Below are positions 1 through 7,693 of a stretch of 18,738 nt of DNA, one piece after another; positions within the stretch are counted from its first letter, which is position 1; each line of letters opens with the position of its first letter. The position numbers were made by a program, and so were the translations under genes. The notes under the pieces were generated by a model. That model was not told where the DNA came from. It did not search any database and saw nothing but the letters and a program-made list of their open reading frames with translations. The stretch lies in assembly GCF_938045775.1 (NCBI RefSeq), contig NZ_CALIBH010000242.1, positions 1-18,738 of the forward strand. Direction: 5' to 3'. The DNA comes from an uncultured Campylobacter sp. (GTDB lineage: Bacteria; Campylobacterota; Campylobacteria; Campylobacterales; Campylobacteraceae).

Positions 1-1
1 G

Positions 2-742
2 GCGTATAAGCACGTGCCGCTATGCGAGTTTAACCCGCATCTAGCGGTTAAAAACAATGTCGTCGGCACAAAAAATGTAATTGATCTGTCTAAAAAATAC
101 GGCGCGAAAAAGGTTGTTTTGATCTCGACCGATAAGGCGGTGCGACCGACGAACATTATGGGCACGACGAAGCGTATCTGCGAGCTTTACGCGCTAAATT
201 CCAACGACGCGGCAAGCGATACGCAGATCGTCGCGGTGCGCTTCGGAAACGTGCTCGGCTCAAGCGGCAGCGTCATTCCTAAATTTAAACGCCAGATCGA
301 AGCAAACGAGCCGCTTACCGTTACGCACCCCGAGATTACGAGATATTTTATGCTCGTTAGCGAGGCGTGCCAGCTCGTGCTTCAAGCGGCCTCCATCGCG
401 CAGGGCGGCGAGCTTTTCGTGCTGGATATGGGCGAGCCCGTAAAGATCGCCGATCTTGCCAAGCGAATGCTGCAGCTTGCCGGCAAGGAGGAGCTGGGTA
501 TTAAATTTGTAGGTCTGCGTCCCGGCGAGAAGCTTTACGAGGAGCTTTTGATCGACGAAAACGACAAGAGCACGAAGTACCAATCCATATTCGTAACCCA
601 CTCCGCAAAATACGACCTGCAAGAGCTAAGCTCGCAGATCGAGGAGCTCTCGGAGTGCGAGGACGCGCAGGTCGCGGATAAGCTAAAGCGTATCGTGCCC
701 GAGTTTTCGCACCGATTGAATGATATGAAGGGCACGGCTTGA
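2..742 (+). CDS. pglF: UDP-GlcNAc 4,6-dehydratase, C-terminal part (PglF-type), 5' end outside window
   Basis: Partial gene: the frame is open from base 2, reading A-Y-K-H-V-P-L-C-E, and lacks the N-terminal membrane and NAD-binding regions. What remains is the second half of an extended short-chain dehydrogenase. It shows the T-D-K-A-V active-site segment followed by N-I-M-G-T-T-K-R, where Met takes the place of the usual Tyr of YxxxK as in the PglF/FlaA1 dehydratases. VRFGNVLGSSGSVIPKF and LRPGEKLYEELL are also family blocks. The tail ending IVPEFSHRLND is typical of PglF. The family makes UDP-4-keto-6-deoxy-GlcNAc, the first step to the bacillosamine used in Campylobacter N-glycosylation. 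The neighbouring prmA and ftsH match the pgl-adjacent order I recall from C. jejuni. Its stop overlaps the hisH start. A capsule or O-antigen paralogue is possible but less likely. Confidence 0.85.
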   Translation, partial: AYKHVPLCEFNPHLAVKNNVVGTKNVIDLSKKYGAKKVVLISTDKAVRPTNIMGTTKRICELYALNSNDAASDTQIVAVRFGNVLGSSGSVIPKFKRQIEANEPLTVTHPEITRYFMLVSEACQLVLQAASIAQGGELFVLDMGEPVKIADLAKRMLQLAGKEELGIKFVGLRPGEKLYEELLIDENDKSTKYQSIFVTHSAKYDLQELSSQIEELSECEDAQVADKLKRIVPEFSHRLNDMKGTA

Positions 743-1464
743 TCGGTATCGTGGATTACGGCGCGGGCAATATCCAAAGCGTGATGAACGCGTTTAGCTT
801 TTGCGGCGCTAAATTTTGCCGCGCGCGCAGCCCTGAGGAGCTTTTGAGCTGCGATAAAGCCCTGCTTCCCGGCGTGGGCGCATTCGGCGAGGCGATGGAT
901 AAGCTTCGCGCAAGCGGTATGGACGCCGCGATTAAAGAATTCGTCGCAAGCGGCAGATATTTTTTAGGCATCTGCCTAGGGATGCAGCTTCTATTCGAGC
1001 AAAGCGAGGAATTCGGCGCGCGCAGCGGGCTTGGAATTTTGCCTGGTCGCGTCGTAAAATTTGACAAAACGAAATTTAATATTCGGGGGACGGAATCCAA
1101 GTCCGAGGATATTAAATTTAGATCGGACGGGGCGGAATTTAATTCAGACGGGGCAGAGCCTAGTGAGCGCTGCGGGCAAAATTTTACCTGTGCCGAAAGC
1201 CTAAAGATCCCGCACGTCGGCTGGAACAGCGCGCATTTTATCAAGCACTCGCCGATAAATGCGGGCTTGGGCGAGTTTGAGTATCTGTATTTCGTGCACT
1301 CCTACCACGTCCTTTGCGAGCGCGAGATCACGCTTGCGAGCACGTTTTATGGCTATGAGTTTGCAAGCGCGATCTGGCGCGAAAACGTCTTTGCCTTTCA
1401 GCCGCATCCCGAAAAAAGCCACGATGCGGGCATAAAAATCATTAAAAATTTTACGGAGCTGTGA
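739..1464 (+). CDS. hisH: Imidazole glycerol phosphate synthase, glutamine amidotransferase subunit HisH (with insertion)
   Basis: HisH releases ammonia from glutamine and channels it to HisF in histidine synthesis. The start is TTG at 739, overlapping the pglF stop as TTGA; GAAGG at 727-731 sits about 7 nt upstream, so translation is probably coupled. Class I amidotransferase motifs are clear: LPGVGAFGEAM, the nucleophile elbow GICLGMQ (Cys79), KIPHVGWN, YFVHSYH and QPHPEKS (His223, Glu225). At 241 residues it is longer than the usual ~200. The excess lies at about residues 109-155, between LPGRVVKF and LKIPHVGWN, and is hydrophilic with a 7-residue tandem repeat FRSDGAE/FNSDGAE. The insert avoids all catalytic motifs, so the enzyme is probably active. 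hisA follows with a 1 nt overlap. hisF is not in the window. Confidence 0.93.
   Translation: MIGIVDYGAGNIQSVMNAFSFCGAKFCRARSPEELLSCDKALLPGVGAFGEAMDKLRASGMDAAIKEFVASGRYFLGICLGMQLLFEQSEEFGARSGLGILPGRVVKFDKTKFNIRGTESKSEDIKFRSDGAEFNSDGAEPSERCGQNFTCAESLKIPHVGWNSAHFIKHSPINAGLGEFEYLYFVHSYHVLCEREITLASTFYGYEFASAIWRENVFAFQPHPEKSHDAGIKIIKNFTEL
1117..1158 (+). repeat. 21-bp tandem duplication (2 copies) inside hisH
   Basis: Two adjacent 21-nt units, 1117-1137 and 1138-1158, encode FRSDGAE and FNSDGAE. They share the core GACGGGGC and differ at a few bases, so this is an old duplication, not a fresh slip. They lie in the middle of the extra segment of HisH. The preceding residues (NIRGTESKSED) look like more decayed material of the same composition. 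Confidence 0.7.
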
Positions 1465-2171
1465 TGGAAATTTTCCCTGCGATCGATCTGAAACAAGGAT
1501 GCGCCGTGCGCCTTAGCAAGGGCGAGATGCAAAGCGCAAAAATTTATTCCAAAGACCCCTGCGATCTAGCCAAAAAATTTGAAGATCTCGGCGCTAAGTG
1601 GCTGCATCTGGTTGATCTCGACGGCGCGTTTGCGGGCGAGGCGGTAAATTTCAAAGCGATCGAGCGGATCGTAAAAAGCACGCGTCTGCGCGTAGAAGTG
1701 GGCGGCGGCATCCGCGATGAAGCGCGTATAAAGGAGTATTTGAGCTTAGGCGTCGATAGATTTATCCTGGGCTCGGCGGCGCTAAAAAACCCAGATTTCG
1801 TAAGGGGGATGGCGAAGCTTTACCGCATCGTCGTGGGCATAGACGCAAAAGAGGGGCTCGTAGCGACCGAGGGCTGGGCGGAGCTAAGCCGCGTAAAAGC
1901 GACCGATCTGGCGCGAGACTACGCGGACGCAGGCGTTTGCGCAATCATCTGCACCGACATATCGCGCGACGGGATGCTAAGCGGCGTGAACGTAGAATTT
2001 AGCCGCTCTATCGCGAAAGCTTGCGGCATCGACACTATCGCAAGCGGCGGCGTAAAGGATATGAACGACATAATCGCGCTGAAAAACGCAGAGCTCATCG
2101 CGGGCGTCATCGTCGGCAAGGCGTATTACGAGGGCACGCTCGATCTTAAAAAGGCGTTTGAAGCTCTATAA
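1464..2171 (+). CDS. hisA: Phosphoribosylformimino-5-aminoimidazole carboxamide ribotide isomerase HisA
   Basis: HisA is the (beta-alpha)8-barrel isomerase that supplies PRFAR, the substrate of HisF-HisH. The start is ATG at 1464, overlapping the hisH TGA by one base (TGATG). CGGAG at 1454-1458 is well placed, better than for the in-frame GTG at 1461. Both halves of the duplicated barrel are visible: FPAIDLKQGCAVRL with the first catalytic Asp, VEVGGGIRD and FILGSAAL, then the second Asp in CTDISRDGMLSG and IASGGVKD near the phosphate site. Length (235 residues) is normal. It forms a tight unit with hisH. The gap to prmA is 78 nt and contains a possible promoter. Confidence 0.95.
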   Translation: MEIFPAIDLKQGCAVRLSKGEMQSAKIYSKDPCDLAKKFEDLGAKWLHLVDLDGAFAGEAVNFKAIERIVKSTRLRVEVGGGIRDEARIKEYLSLGVDRFILGSAALKNPDFVRGMAKLYRIVVGIDAKEGLVATEGWAELSRVKATDLARDYADAGVCAIICTDISRDGMLSGVNVEFSRSIAKACGIDTIASGGVKDMNDIIALKNAELIAGVIVGKAYYEGTLDLKKAFEAL

Positions 2172-2201
2172 AAACGCCCGAGCGTAAGCAAAGTTTGAAC
2201 T

Positions 2202-2216
2202 AAATTTTAGTAATAT
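2202..2216 (+). promoter_or_regulatory. Candidate promoter element AAATTTTAGTAATAT upstream of prmA
   Basis: The 15-mer AAATTTTAGTAATAT lies in the hisA-prmA gap, with TAATAT as a plausible -10 about 33 nt before the prmA start. The same 15-mer recurs exactly before rpsF (16481-16495) and with one change before atpE (7607-7621). No good -35 is present, which is common for Campylobacter sigma-70 promoters. Confidence 0.4.
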
Positions 2217-2249
2217 GCAAATTTTAAAATTTAAAGGCGATGTGAGGCG

Positions 2250-3113
2250 ATGAAAGATTTTTTTTATGAGATGATCGTAAAAAGCGCTAATGCAAGCGAG
2301 CTTTTCAAAAGCTTTGCATTTGAGCTCGGCGTTACCTGCGTCGAAGAACGCGGCGAGAGTTTCATAATCCGCGACGAAGAGGATCTGCAAAATTTAAAAT
2401 TTGCGTTTGAAGAGTTTAAAAAGGCGCTCGCGCGATCTCTCAATTTAGACGCCGATCTGCAGATCGAAATTTCAAAAAAGCAAAACAAAGATTGGCTAGA
2501 CGAATATAAAAAAGGCGTCGCGCCCGTGGCGGTCGGTAAATTTTACGTCCGTCCGAGCTGGTGCGAAAGATCGCAAGATTGCGCGCTAATCGATCTGCTG
2601 ATCGATCCCGCTCTAGCGTTCGGCTCAGGCCATCACGAAAGCACCAATATGTGCCTGGCGCTGCTTAGCGAGCTCGCTCGCGATGGCATGAGCGCGCTTG
2701 ACGTGGGCTGCGGCAGCGGAATTTTAAGTATCGCGATGAAAAAACTGGGCGCAAAGGTAAGCGCCTGCGATACCGACGAGCAGGCGGTGACAGCTACGCA
2801 GCAAAACGCCGAGAAAAACGGGGTGCAGATCGATCAAATTTGGCTCGGCAGCGTTTCAAGCCTAAACGAGCAAGGCTCAAGCGCAGCCGCGCAGCCGCAG
2901 TTTGATCTCGTCGTCGCAAATATCATCGCCGACGTGATTTTGATCCTAAGCGCGGATCTGAAAAAAGCGCTAAAACCGGGCGGCAAGCTCGTGCTGTCGG
3001 GGATTTTAGAAAAATATAAAGATAGGATCGAGCAAGCTTTTTCGGATTTAAATTTCGTGCAGATGAAAAAGCAAAACGAATGGCTTAGCTTCGTTTATGA
3101 AAGGAAAATATGA
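2250..3113 (+). CDS. prmA: Ribosomal protein L11 methyltransferase PrmA
   Basis: PrmA uses S-adenosylmethionine to trimethylate ribosomal protein L11 (uL11). The start ATG follows GTGAGG (2242-2247). The class I methyltransferase core is plain: the PrmA signature FGSGHHEST in place of the usual FGTGxHxTT, motif I LDVGCGSGILSIAMKKLG, an acidic loop end ACDTDEQAV, and VVANIIADV in the position of the catalytic N-[IL]-x loop. The N-terminal ~110 residues are the substrate-recognition part, and SWCERSQD is close to the usual PSW segment. Length (287 residues) fits the family. The last bases overlap ftsH as ATGA, so the two are co-translated. Confidence 0.95.
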   Translation: MKDFFYEMIVKSANASELFKSFAFELGVTCVEERGESFIIRDEEDLQNLKFAFEEFKKALARSLNLDADLQIEISKKQNKDWLDEYKKGVAPVAVGKFYVRPSWCERSQDCALIDLLIDPALAFGSGHHESTNMCLALLSELARDGMSALDVGCGSGILSIAMKKLGAKVSACDTDEQAVTATQQNAEKNGVQIDQIWLGSVSSLNEQGSSAAAQPQFDLVVANIIADVILILSADLKKALKPGGKLVLSGILEKYKDRIEQAFSDLNFVQMKKQNEWLSFVYERKI

Positions 3114-5059
3114 ATAACAACCCAAATAATCAACCCCCTCAAAACGGCGGCGGAAACAATTTTTTTAATAAAAATCCGATCGGCGTTTTTATAATTTTCG
3201 CGCTTATTTTGATAGTCGTGTTTAAAGCGATATCCCCAAGCGGCGGATTTGATAGCGGTGGAGTGCTGGGCTCCGTTTCGGGCGAGAGTAGAAACGTAAC
3301 TTACTCCGAGCTAAAATCGCAAATCAAAAACTCCCAAGTAAGCATGGTTTCCATCGGAAGCTCCACGATTAAAGCGCAAGTAGGCAACGTAATCTACACC
3401 GCCAAGCGCGTGGATGATCCCGAGCTAGTTCAAATTTTAGAATCGCGCAAAATTCCATACGGCGCGTATAACGAGAGCAATTTTTTGACCGATCTGCTCT
3501 TTAGCTGGGTCTTGCCGCTCGTGATTTTCTTTGGAATTTGGATGTTTTTAGCCAACCGCATGCAGCGCAATATGGGCGGCGGCGTGCTCGGCATCGGAAG
3601 CTCTAAAAACCTGGTAAGCGCCGAAAAGCCGAAGGTTAAATTTAGCGATGTAGCGGGCGTCGAAGAGGCGAAAGAGGAGGTTAAGGAGATCGTAGATTTC
3701 TTAAAAAACCCCGAGCGATATATCAGTCTCGGGGCTAAAATTCCAAAAGGCGTGCTTTTGGTGGGTCCTCCGGGCACGGGTAAGACGCTGCTAGCCAAAG
3801 CGGTCGCGGGCGAAGCGGACGTGCCGTTTTTTTCGGTATCGGGTTCGAGCTTCATCGAGATGTTCGTAGGCGTGGGCGCCAGCAGGGTGCGCGATCTATT
3901 TGATAACGCTAAAAAGCAGGCTCCGGCGATCGTTTTCATCGACGAGATCGACGCGATCGGCAAAAGCAGAACTGCAGGCGGTATCGGCGGCGGTAACGAC
4001 GAGCGCGAACAGACGCTAAATCAGCTGCTTGCCGAGATGGACGGCTTCGGCTCGGAATCAAGCCCGGTGATCGTCCTTGCGGCTACCAACCGCCCAGAGA
4101 CGCTGGATGCGGCGCTTCTGCGTCCGGGCAGATTCGATAGGCAAGTTCTAGTCGATAGACCTGATTTTGACGGCAGAATGGCGATTTTGAAGGTGCATAT
4201 GCGCGACGTAAAATTTGCCCGCGACATCGATATCGAAGAGATCGCGCGCCTTACCGTGGGTTTTGCGGGAGCCGATCTTGCAAATATCATCAACGAAGCC
4301 GCGCTTTTAGCGGGTCGCGAGGCAAAGGCGGAGGTCGAGCAAAAAGACCTGCTCGAAGCGATCGAACGCGTCGGTATCGGACTGGCTAAAAAATCGCGCC
4401 GCGTAAGCCCGATCGAAAAGCGGATCGTCGCCTACCACGAAAGCGGTCATGCGCTCATCGCCGAGCTTACCAAAGGCGCGATGCCGGTATCTAAAGTAAC
4501 TATCGTGCCGCGCGGATTGAGCGCTGCGGGATATACGCTAAATTCGCCGTTTGAAAATAGATATCTGCATCAGCGCCATGAAATTTTTGCAGAGATTGAT
4601 ACATTTTTGGCGGGGCGCGCGGCGGAGGATGTGTTTTTAGGCGAGATCACTGACGGAGCAGGCAATGATTTACAGCGCGCTACCGATATGCTTAAATTTA
4701 TGGCTACTCAGGTCGGAATGACCGATGCACTCGGGCTTGCAGTGCTAGAAAAGCAGCAGTATTCCTTCCTAAACGGCGGACAGAGCATCAAGGATTATAG
4801 CGAGGTAACGGCGGTTAAGATCGATGAATATGTCCGCAAGACGCTGGACGAGCACTACGCGGCGGTAAAAGAGACGCTAAGGACCTACGCTCCGGCGATC
4901 GAGGAGATGGTAAAGGCGCTGTATGAGAAGGAGACGGTCTCTGGAGAGCAGATCGTAGAGATCATCTCTAAATTTGAAAAAGATAACGGCATGCCTACCC
5001 GTCTGGTGCGAAATTTAGGCGCTAACGATGATATCGAAAGCGCAAAGAGCGAGGCTTAA
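3110..5059 (+). CDS. ftsH: ATP-dependent zinc metalloprotease FtsH
   Basis: FtsH is a membrane-anchored hexameric AAA+ protease that degrades misfolded membrane proteins and regulatory proteins. The 649 residues contain an Asn-rich cytoplasmic start, transmembrane helix 1 (~24-41), a periplasmic loop, helix 2 (~129-148), then the AAA domain. Walker A is GPPGTGKT (219-226), the pore loop MFVG (251-254), Walker B IVFIDEIDA, and the second region of homology runs from ATNRPE to LLRPGRFDR. The protease domain has HESGH (443-447, the HExxH zinc site) and a likely third ligand Asp520 in TDGAGND. All catalytic residues are present. The start overlaps prmA by 4 nt. A 7-bp hairpin covers the stop codon. 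Confidence 0.97.
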   Translation: MNNNPNNQPPQNGGGNNFFNKNPIGVFIIFALILIVVFKAISPSGGFDSGGVLGSVSGESRNVTYSELKSQIKNSQVSMVSIGSSTIKAQVGNVIYTAKRVDDPELVQILESRKIPYGAYNESNFLTDLLFSWVLPLVIFFGIWMFLANRMQRNMGGGVLGIGSSKNLVSAEKPKVKFSDVAGVEEAKEEVKEIVDFLKNPERYISLGAKIPKGVLLVGPPGTGKTLLAKAVAGEADVPFFSVSGSSFIEMFVGVGASRVRDLFDNAKKQAPAIVFIDEIDAIGKSRTAGGIGGGNDEREQTLNQLLAEMDGFGSESSPVIVLAATNRPETLDAALLRPGRFDRQVLVDRPDFDGRMAILKVHMRDVKFARDIDIEEIARLTVGFAGADLANIINEAALLAGREAKAEVEQKDLLEAIERVGIGLAKKSRRVSPIEKRIVAYHESGHALIAELTKGAMPVSKVTIVPRGLSAAGYTLNSPFENRYLHQRHEIFAEIDTFLAGRAAEDVFLGEITDGAGNDLQRATDMLKFMATQVGMTDALGLAVLEKQQYSFLNGGQSIKDYSEVTAVKIDEYVRKTLDEHYAAVKETLRTYAPAIEEMVKALYEKETVSGEQIVEIISKFEKDNGMPTRLVRNLGANDDIESAKSEA

Positions 5060-5071
5060 ATTTAAAGCCTC
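5051..5071 (+). terminator. Hairpin spanning the ftsH stop codon, possible terminator
   Basis: GAGGCTT (5051-5057) pairs perfectly with AAGCCTC (5065-5071) around a 7-nt AT-only loop, and the TAA stop lies at the start of the loop. No U-run follows, so this may be a weak terminator or an mRNA 3'-end protector, not a canonical terminator. Confidence 0.4.
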
Positions 5072-5186
5072 GTGCAGGGCAAGAACTTAGCGCTAAATTT
5101 TAAGAAGGTCGTGCTAAAATGCTTTACGCGCGATCCGCGGCACCGAATGAAAAGCGGTGTAAAAATAAAATTTTAAAGAGTAAGAG

Positions 5187-5936
5187 ATGGAAGAGGAAAA
5201 GGGAAAACTAATCTATATATTGCCGAATTTTTTCACGGCGGCAAGTGCATTTTTAGCAGTCATCAGCATAATTTCTACGATCAAGGGCAACTTCAGCGCC
5301 GCGATCTTTTATATCATTTTATCCTTGATCTGCGACGGACTCGATGGCCGCGTAGCGAGGCTAACGCATGCGACATCGAAATTCGGCGTGGAGTTCGATA
5401 GCCTTGCGGATATCGTGGCTTTCGGCGTAGCGCCGGCGCTGCTATTTTACTGCGCGGTCGGGCACGATTACGGTAAGGTCGGCTCGCTCGTAGCAGCACT
5501 TTACGTGGTTTTCGGTGCGATCAGGCTGGCGCGATTCAACGTCACCACAGGCACCTACGAGCCTAGCGTTTTTATCGGGCTGCCGATACCAACGGCAGCG
5601 ATTACGATGGCGTTTTGGATCGGAATTTATCTAAAATATGAGCTCTCCAAAGGATTTGGCGTATTTTTGATCATCGCAATGGCGGCGCTATCGTTTTTGA
5701 TGGTAAGCAACATACGCTTTCCGAGCTTTAAAAAGATCAGCCTAAAGCGCCCCAACGCGATTAAAATTTTAGTGCTTCTAATCGTCGTATTTTTCTCACT
5801 TTTATATCTTTTCAGGCTGGAATTTCCGGCGGTGCTCACTTTGGTTTATATCGTTTACGGTTTGGTTCGCGGAGCTTTAAATTTAAGCGCGGCTAAATTT
5901 CATAAAAAAGACAAACCCGAGGAAACGGCGAAATAA
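5187..5936 (+). CDS. pssA: CDP-diacylglycerol--serine O-phosphatidyltransferase
   Basis: This inner-membrane enzyme joins CDP-diacylglycerol and serine to give phosphatidylserine, the precursor of phosphatidylethanolamine. The CDP-alcohol phosphotransferase motif is complete: Asp50, Asp53-Gly54, Ala57-Arg58, Gly67, Asp71 and Asp75 have the canonical spacing (D-x2-DG-x2-AR-x8-G-x3-D-x3-D). Several hydrophobic stretches (about 15-32, 38-50, 78-95, 96-112, 130-150, 155-172, 190-207, 212-228) give a polytopic membrane protein. The N-terminus KLIYILPNFFTAAS is typical of PssA in this phylum. The 127 nt before it hold no gene. In C. jejuni, pssA lies near ftsH, as I recall, which agrees. PgsA is less likely given the N-terminal pattern and the absence of its usual neighbours. 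Confidence 0.88.
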   Translation: MEEEKGKLIYILPNFFTAASAFLAVISIISTIKGNFSAAIFYIILSLICDGLDGRVARLTHATSKFGVEFDSLADIVAFGVAPALLFYCAVGHDYGKVGSLVAALYVVFGAIRLARFNVTTGTYEPSVFIGLPIPTAAITMAFWIGIYLKYELSKGFGVFLIIAMAALSFLMVSNIRFPSFKKISLKRPNAIKILVLLIVVFFSLLYLFRLEFPAVLTLVYIVYGLVRGALNLSAAKFHKKDKPEETAK

Positions 5937-5960
5937 TCTCAAATATGTTTATCGCCGCGA

Positions 5961-5987
5961 TTGTTTTTAAGTTTGCGCGGCTATAAT
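5961..5987 (+). promoter_or_regulatory. Candidate sigma-70 promoter for leuA
   Basis: TTGTTT (5961-5966) and a perfect TATAAT (5982-5987) are separated by 15 nt, slightly short. The predicted transcript would start near 5994, about 28 nt before the chosen leuA ATG. This argues against the in-frame TTG at 5989, which would then lie upstream of the transcript. Confidence 0.5.
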
Positions 5988-6021
5988 TTTGCCAAATTTT
6001 AACCCTTTGAAAGGATTTGTA

Positions 6022-7536
6022 ATGGACAAAAATAAAATCATAATCTTCGATACTACGCTTCGTGACGGCGAGCAAAGCCCTGGAGCGTCGATGAATACGG
6101 ACGAGAAGATCCATCTTGCGTTGCAGCTTGAAAAGCTGGGCGTAGATGTTATCGAGGCGGGTTTTGCGGCGGCGAGCCCCGGGGACTTTGACGCGATAGA
6201 AAAGATCGCGGGTGCCGTTAGCAAGGCTCGCGTCTGTTCGCTTGCGCGCGCTTTAGAAAAAGATATCAAAGCCGCAGGCGAAGCGATAAAGGGCGCGAAG
6301 CTCGGGCGCATCCACACCTTCATCGCCACAAGCCCTATCCATATGGAATTTAAACTCAAAATGCAACCGCAAGAGGTCATAAAGCGCGCCGTAGAGTCTG
6401 TGCAATACGCTAGAAGCCTATGCGATGACGTGGAGTTTAGCTGCGAGGATGCGTGCAGAAGCGATATTAGCTTTTTAAAAGAGATCTGCGACGCTGCGAT
6501 AAACGCCGGAGCCTCCACCATAAATATCCCCGATACGGTGGGTTATCTCTATCCGGATGAGATCACCGCCCGAATAGGTGAAATCGTTAAGCTTATCGGC
6601 GAGCGCGCCGTAGTTTCGGTGCACAATCACAACGACTTGGGAATGGCTACCGTAAATTCCTTAGCCGCTATCTTGGCAGGAGCCAGACAGGTAGAGTGTA
6701 CGATAAACGGTATCGGCGAGCGCGCGGGCAACGCGGCTCTGGAGGAGATCGTAATGGCGATCAAGACGCGCAGGGATAAATTTGCGCCGCTTTATACCGA
6801 TATAAATTTGAAAGAAATTTATCCATCCAGCCGCCTAGTCGCGAGCATCACCGGCATCGAGCCGCAGCCTAATAAAGCGATCGTGGGTAAAAACGCCTTC
6901 GCGCATGAAAGCGGCATCCACCAAGACGGCGTGCTAAAACACAAAGAAACTTACGAGATCATGCACGCCGAGGATATCGGACTTGATAAAAACTCGCTCG
7001 TACTGGGCAAACACAGCGGCCGCCACGCCTTCAAAGACAAGCTGGTATCTTTGGGCTATGAACTTAGTAACGAGCAGATTGAGATCGCGTTTAATAAATT
7101 TAAAGCGCTCGCCGACAGCAAAAAGGACGTTTTCGACGAGGATATTAGAGAGCTCGTAAACGACGAGTTCGTGGGAGCCGAAAAGACCTACGAAGTGCTG
7201 GTTTTAAGCTCCAATAGCTGCAACAAAGGGCACGCTAGCACCGCGCTTACGCTAAGATATAAGGATGAAATTTTAAGCGATAGCGCGCTTGGAAACGGCG
7301 GCGTGGATGCGATATTTAAGGCGATAGACCGCATCAGCGGTATCAGCGGTAGCCTGAAAGAATACCAAGTAAAAGCGGTCTCGCAGGGCAAAGACGCGCT
7401 GGCGAAAGTAACCGTTAAGGTGGAATTTGCGGGCGAGGGCGCCATCATCGGCAGAGGACTTGACGTAGATACGATGCTGGCGTCTGCAAAGGCCTACGTT
7501 GCGGCGCTAAACACATATCTGGACGCTAAGCGCTAA
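6022..7536 (+). CDS. leuA: 2-isopropylmalate synthase LeuA
   Basis: LeuA condenses acetyl-CoA with 2-ketoisovalerate, the committed step of leucine synthesis. The ATG at 6022 has AAGGA (6011-6015) in place and gives MDKNKIIIFDTTLRDGEQSPG; the frame extends to a TTG at 5989 but that has no ribosome site. The TIM barrel (about 1-270) has the metal/acid segment TTLRDGEQ (Arg14, Asp15), HNHNDLGMATVNS (His201, His203 as metal ligands) and INGIGERAGNAALEEI. A linker with HESGIHQDG and LGKHSGRHAF follows, then a C-terminal regulatory domain (about 380-504) of the kind that binds leucine for feedback inhibition. The 504 residues match long-form LeuA. leuB/C/D are not adjacent, so it is transcribed alone. 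Confidence 0.95.
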   Translation: MDKNKIIIFDTTLRDGEQSPGASMNTDEKIHLALQLEKLGVDVIEAGFAAASPGDFDAIEKIAGAVSKARVCSLARALEKDIKAAGEAIKGAKLGRIHTFIATSPIHMEFKLKMQPQEVIKRAVESVQYARSLCDDVEFSCEDACRSDISFLKEICDAAINAGASTINIPDTVGYLYPDEITARIGEIVKLIGERAVVSVHNHNDLGMATVNSLAAILAGARQVECTINGIGERAGNAALEEIVMAIKTRRDKFAPLYTDINLKEIYPSSRLVASITGIEPQPNKAIVGKNAFAHESGIHQDGVLKHKETYEIMHAEDIGLDKNSLVLGKHSGRHAFKDKLVSLGYELSNEQIEIAFNKFKALADSKKDVFDEDIRELVNDEFVGAEKTYEVLVLSSNSCNKGHASTALTLRYKDEILSDSALGNGGVDAIFKAIDRISGISGSLKEYQVKAVSQGKDALAKVTVKVEFAGEGAIIGRGLDVDTMLASAKAYVAALNTYLDAKR

Positions 7537-7551
7537 GATGTCGGAGTGTTC

Positions 7552-7585
7552 GGCGGGATTTGCTAAATTTAACGCAAATTCCGCC
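7552..7585 (+). terminator. Hairpin after leuA, possible terminator without U-run
   Basis: GGCGGGATTTGC (7552-7563) pairs with GCAAATTCCGCC (7574-7585) over 12 positions with one G-U pair, around a 10-nt loop. It begins about 15 nt after the leuA stop. No T-run follows, so efficiency is uncertain. Confidence 0.5.
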
Positions 7586-7606
7586 AGATTAAACAAATCA
7601 AAAGCA

Positions 7607-7621
7607 AAATTTTAATAATAT
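7607..7621 (+). promoter_or_regulatory. Candidate promoter element upstream of atpE
   Basis: AAATTTTAATAATAT differs by one base from the 15-mer found before prmA and rpsF. TAATAT (7616-7621) would serve as the -10, giving a leader of about 65 nt before atpE. Confidence 0.45.
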
Positions 7622-7628
7622 TTCACAC

Positions 7629-7672
7629 TTAAAACGTTGGAGTAGGGGGTATTGAGCCGAAACTCGTTTTAA
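7629..7672 (+). promoter_or_regulatory. Possible structured 5' leader of atpE
   Basis: TTAAAACG (7629-7636) is perfectly complementary to CGTTTTAA (7665-7672) with 28 nt between, all inside the predicted atpE leader and ending about 12 nt before the ribosome site. The enclosed segment is purine-rich and G-rich (GGAGTAGGGGG). It could hold the leader in a defined fold. Confidence 0.3.
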
Positions 7673-7693
7673 AATTTATTTATGGAGACTTTT

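Noticed and set aside
756..1244. 162-codon minus-strand ORF antisense to hisH
   Set aside because: Shadow of a well supported gene; Ser/Pro-rich translation without domain pattern or ribosome site.
3430..3963. 177-codon minus-strand ORF antisense to ftsH
   Set aside because: Lies wholly opposite the AAA domain of FtsH; composition is a frame shadow.
5060..5186. Small gene between ftsH and pssA
   Set aside because: No frame with a ribosome site; only a 5-bp stem CACCG/CGGTG at 5141-5159, too weak to call.
5989..6021. N-terminal extension of LeuA from TTG at 5989
   Set aside because: Falls at or before the predicted transcript start and has no ribosome site; the ATG at 6022 has AAGGA.
5967..6521. 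184-codon minus-strand ORF antisense to leuA
   Set aside because: Opposite conserved LeuA coding sequence, no family features.
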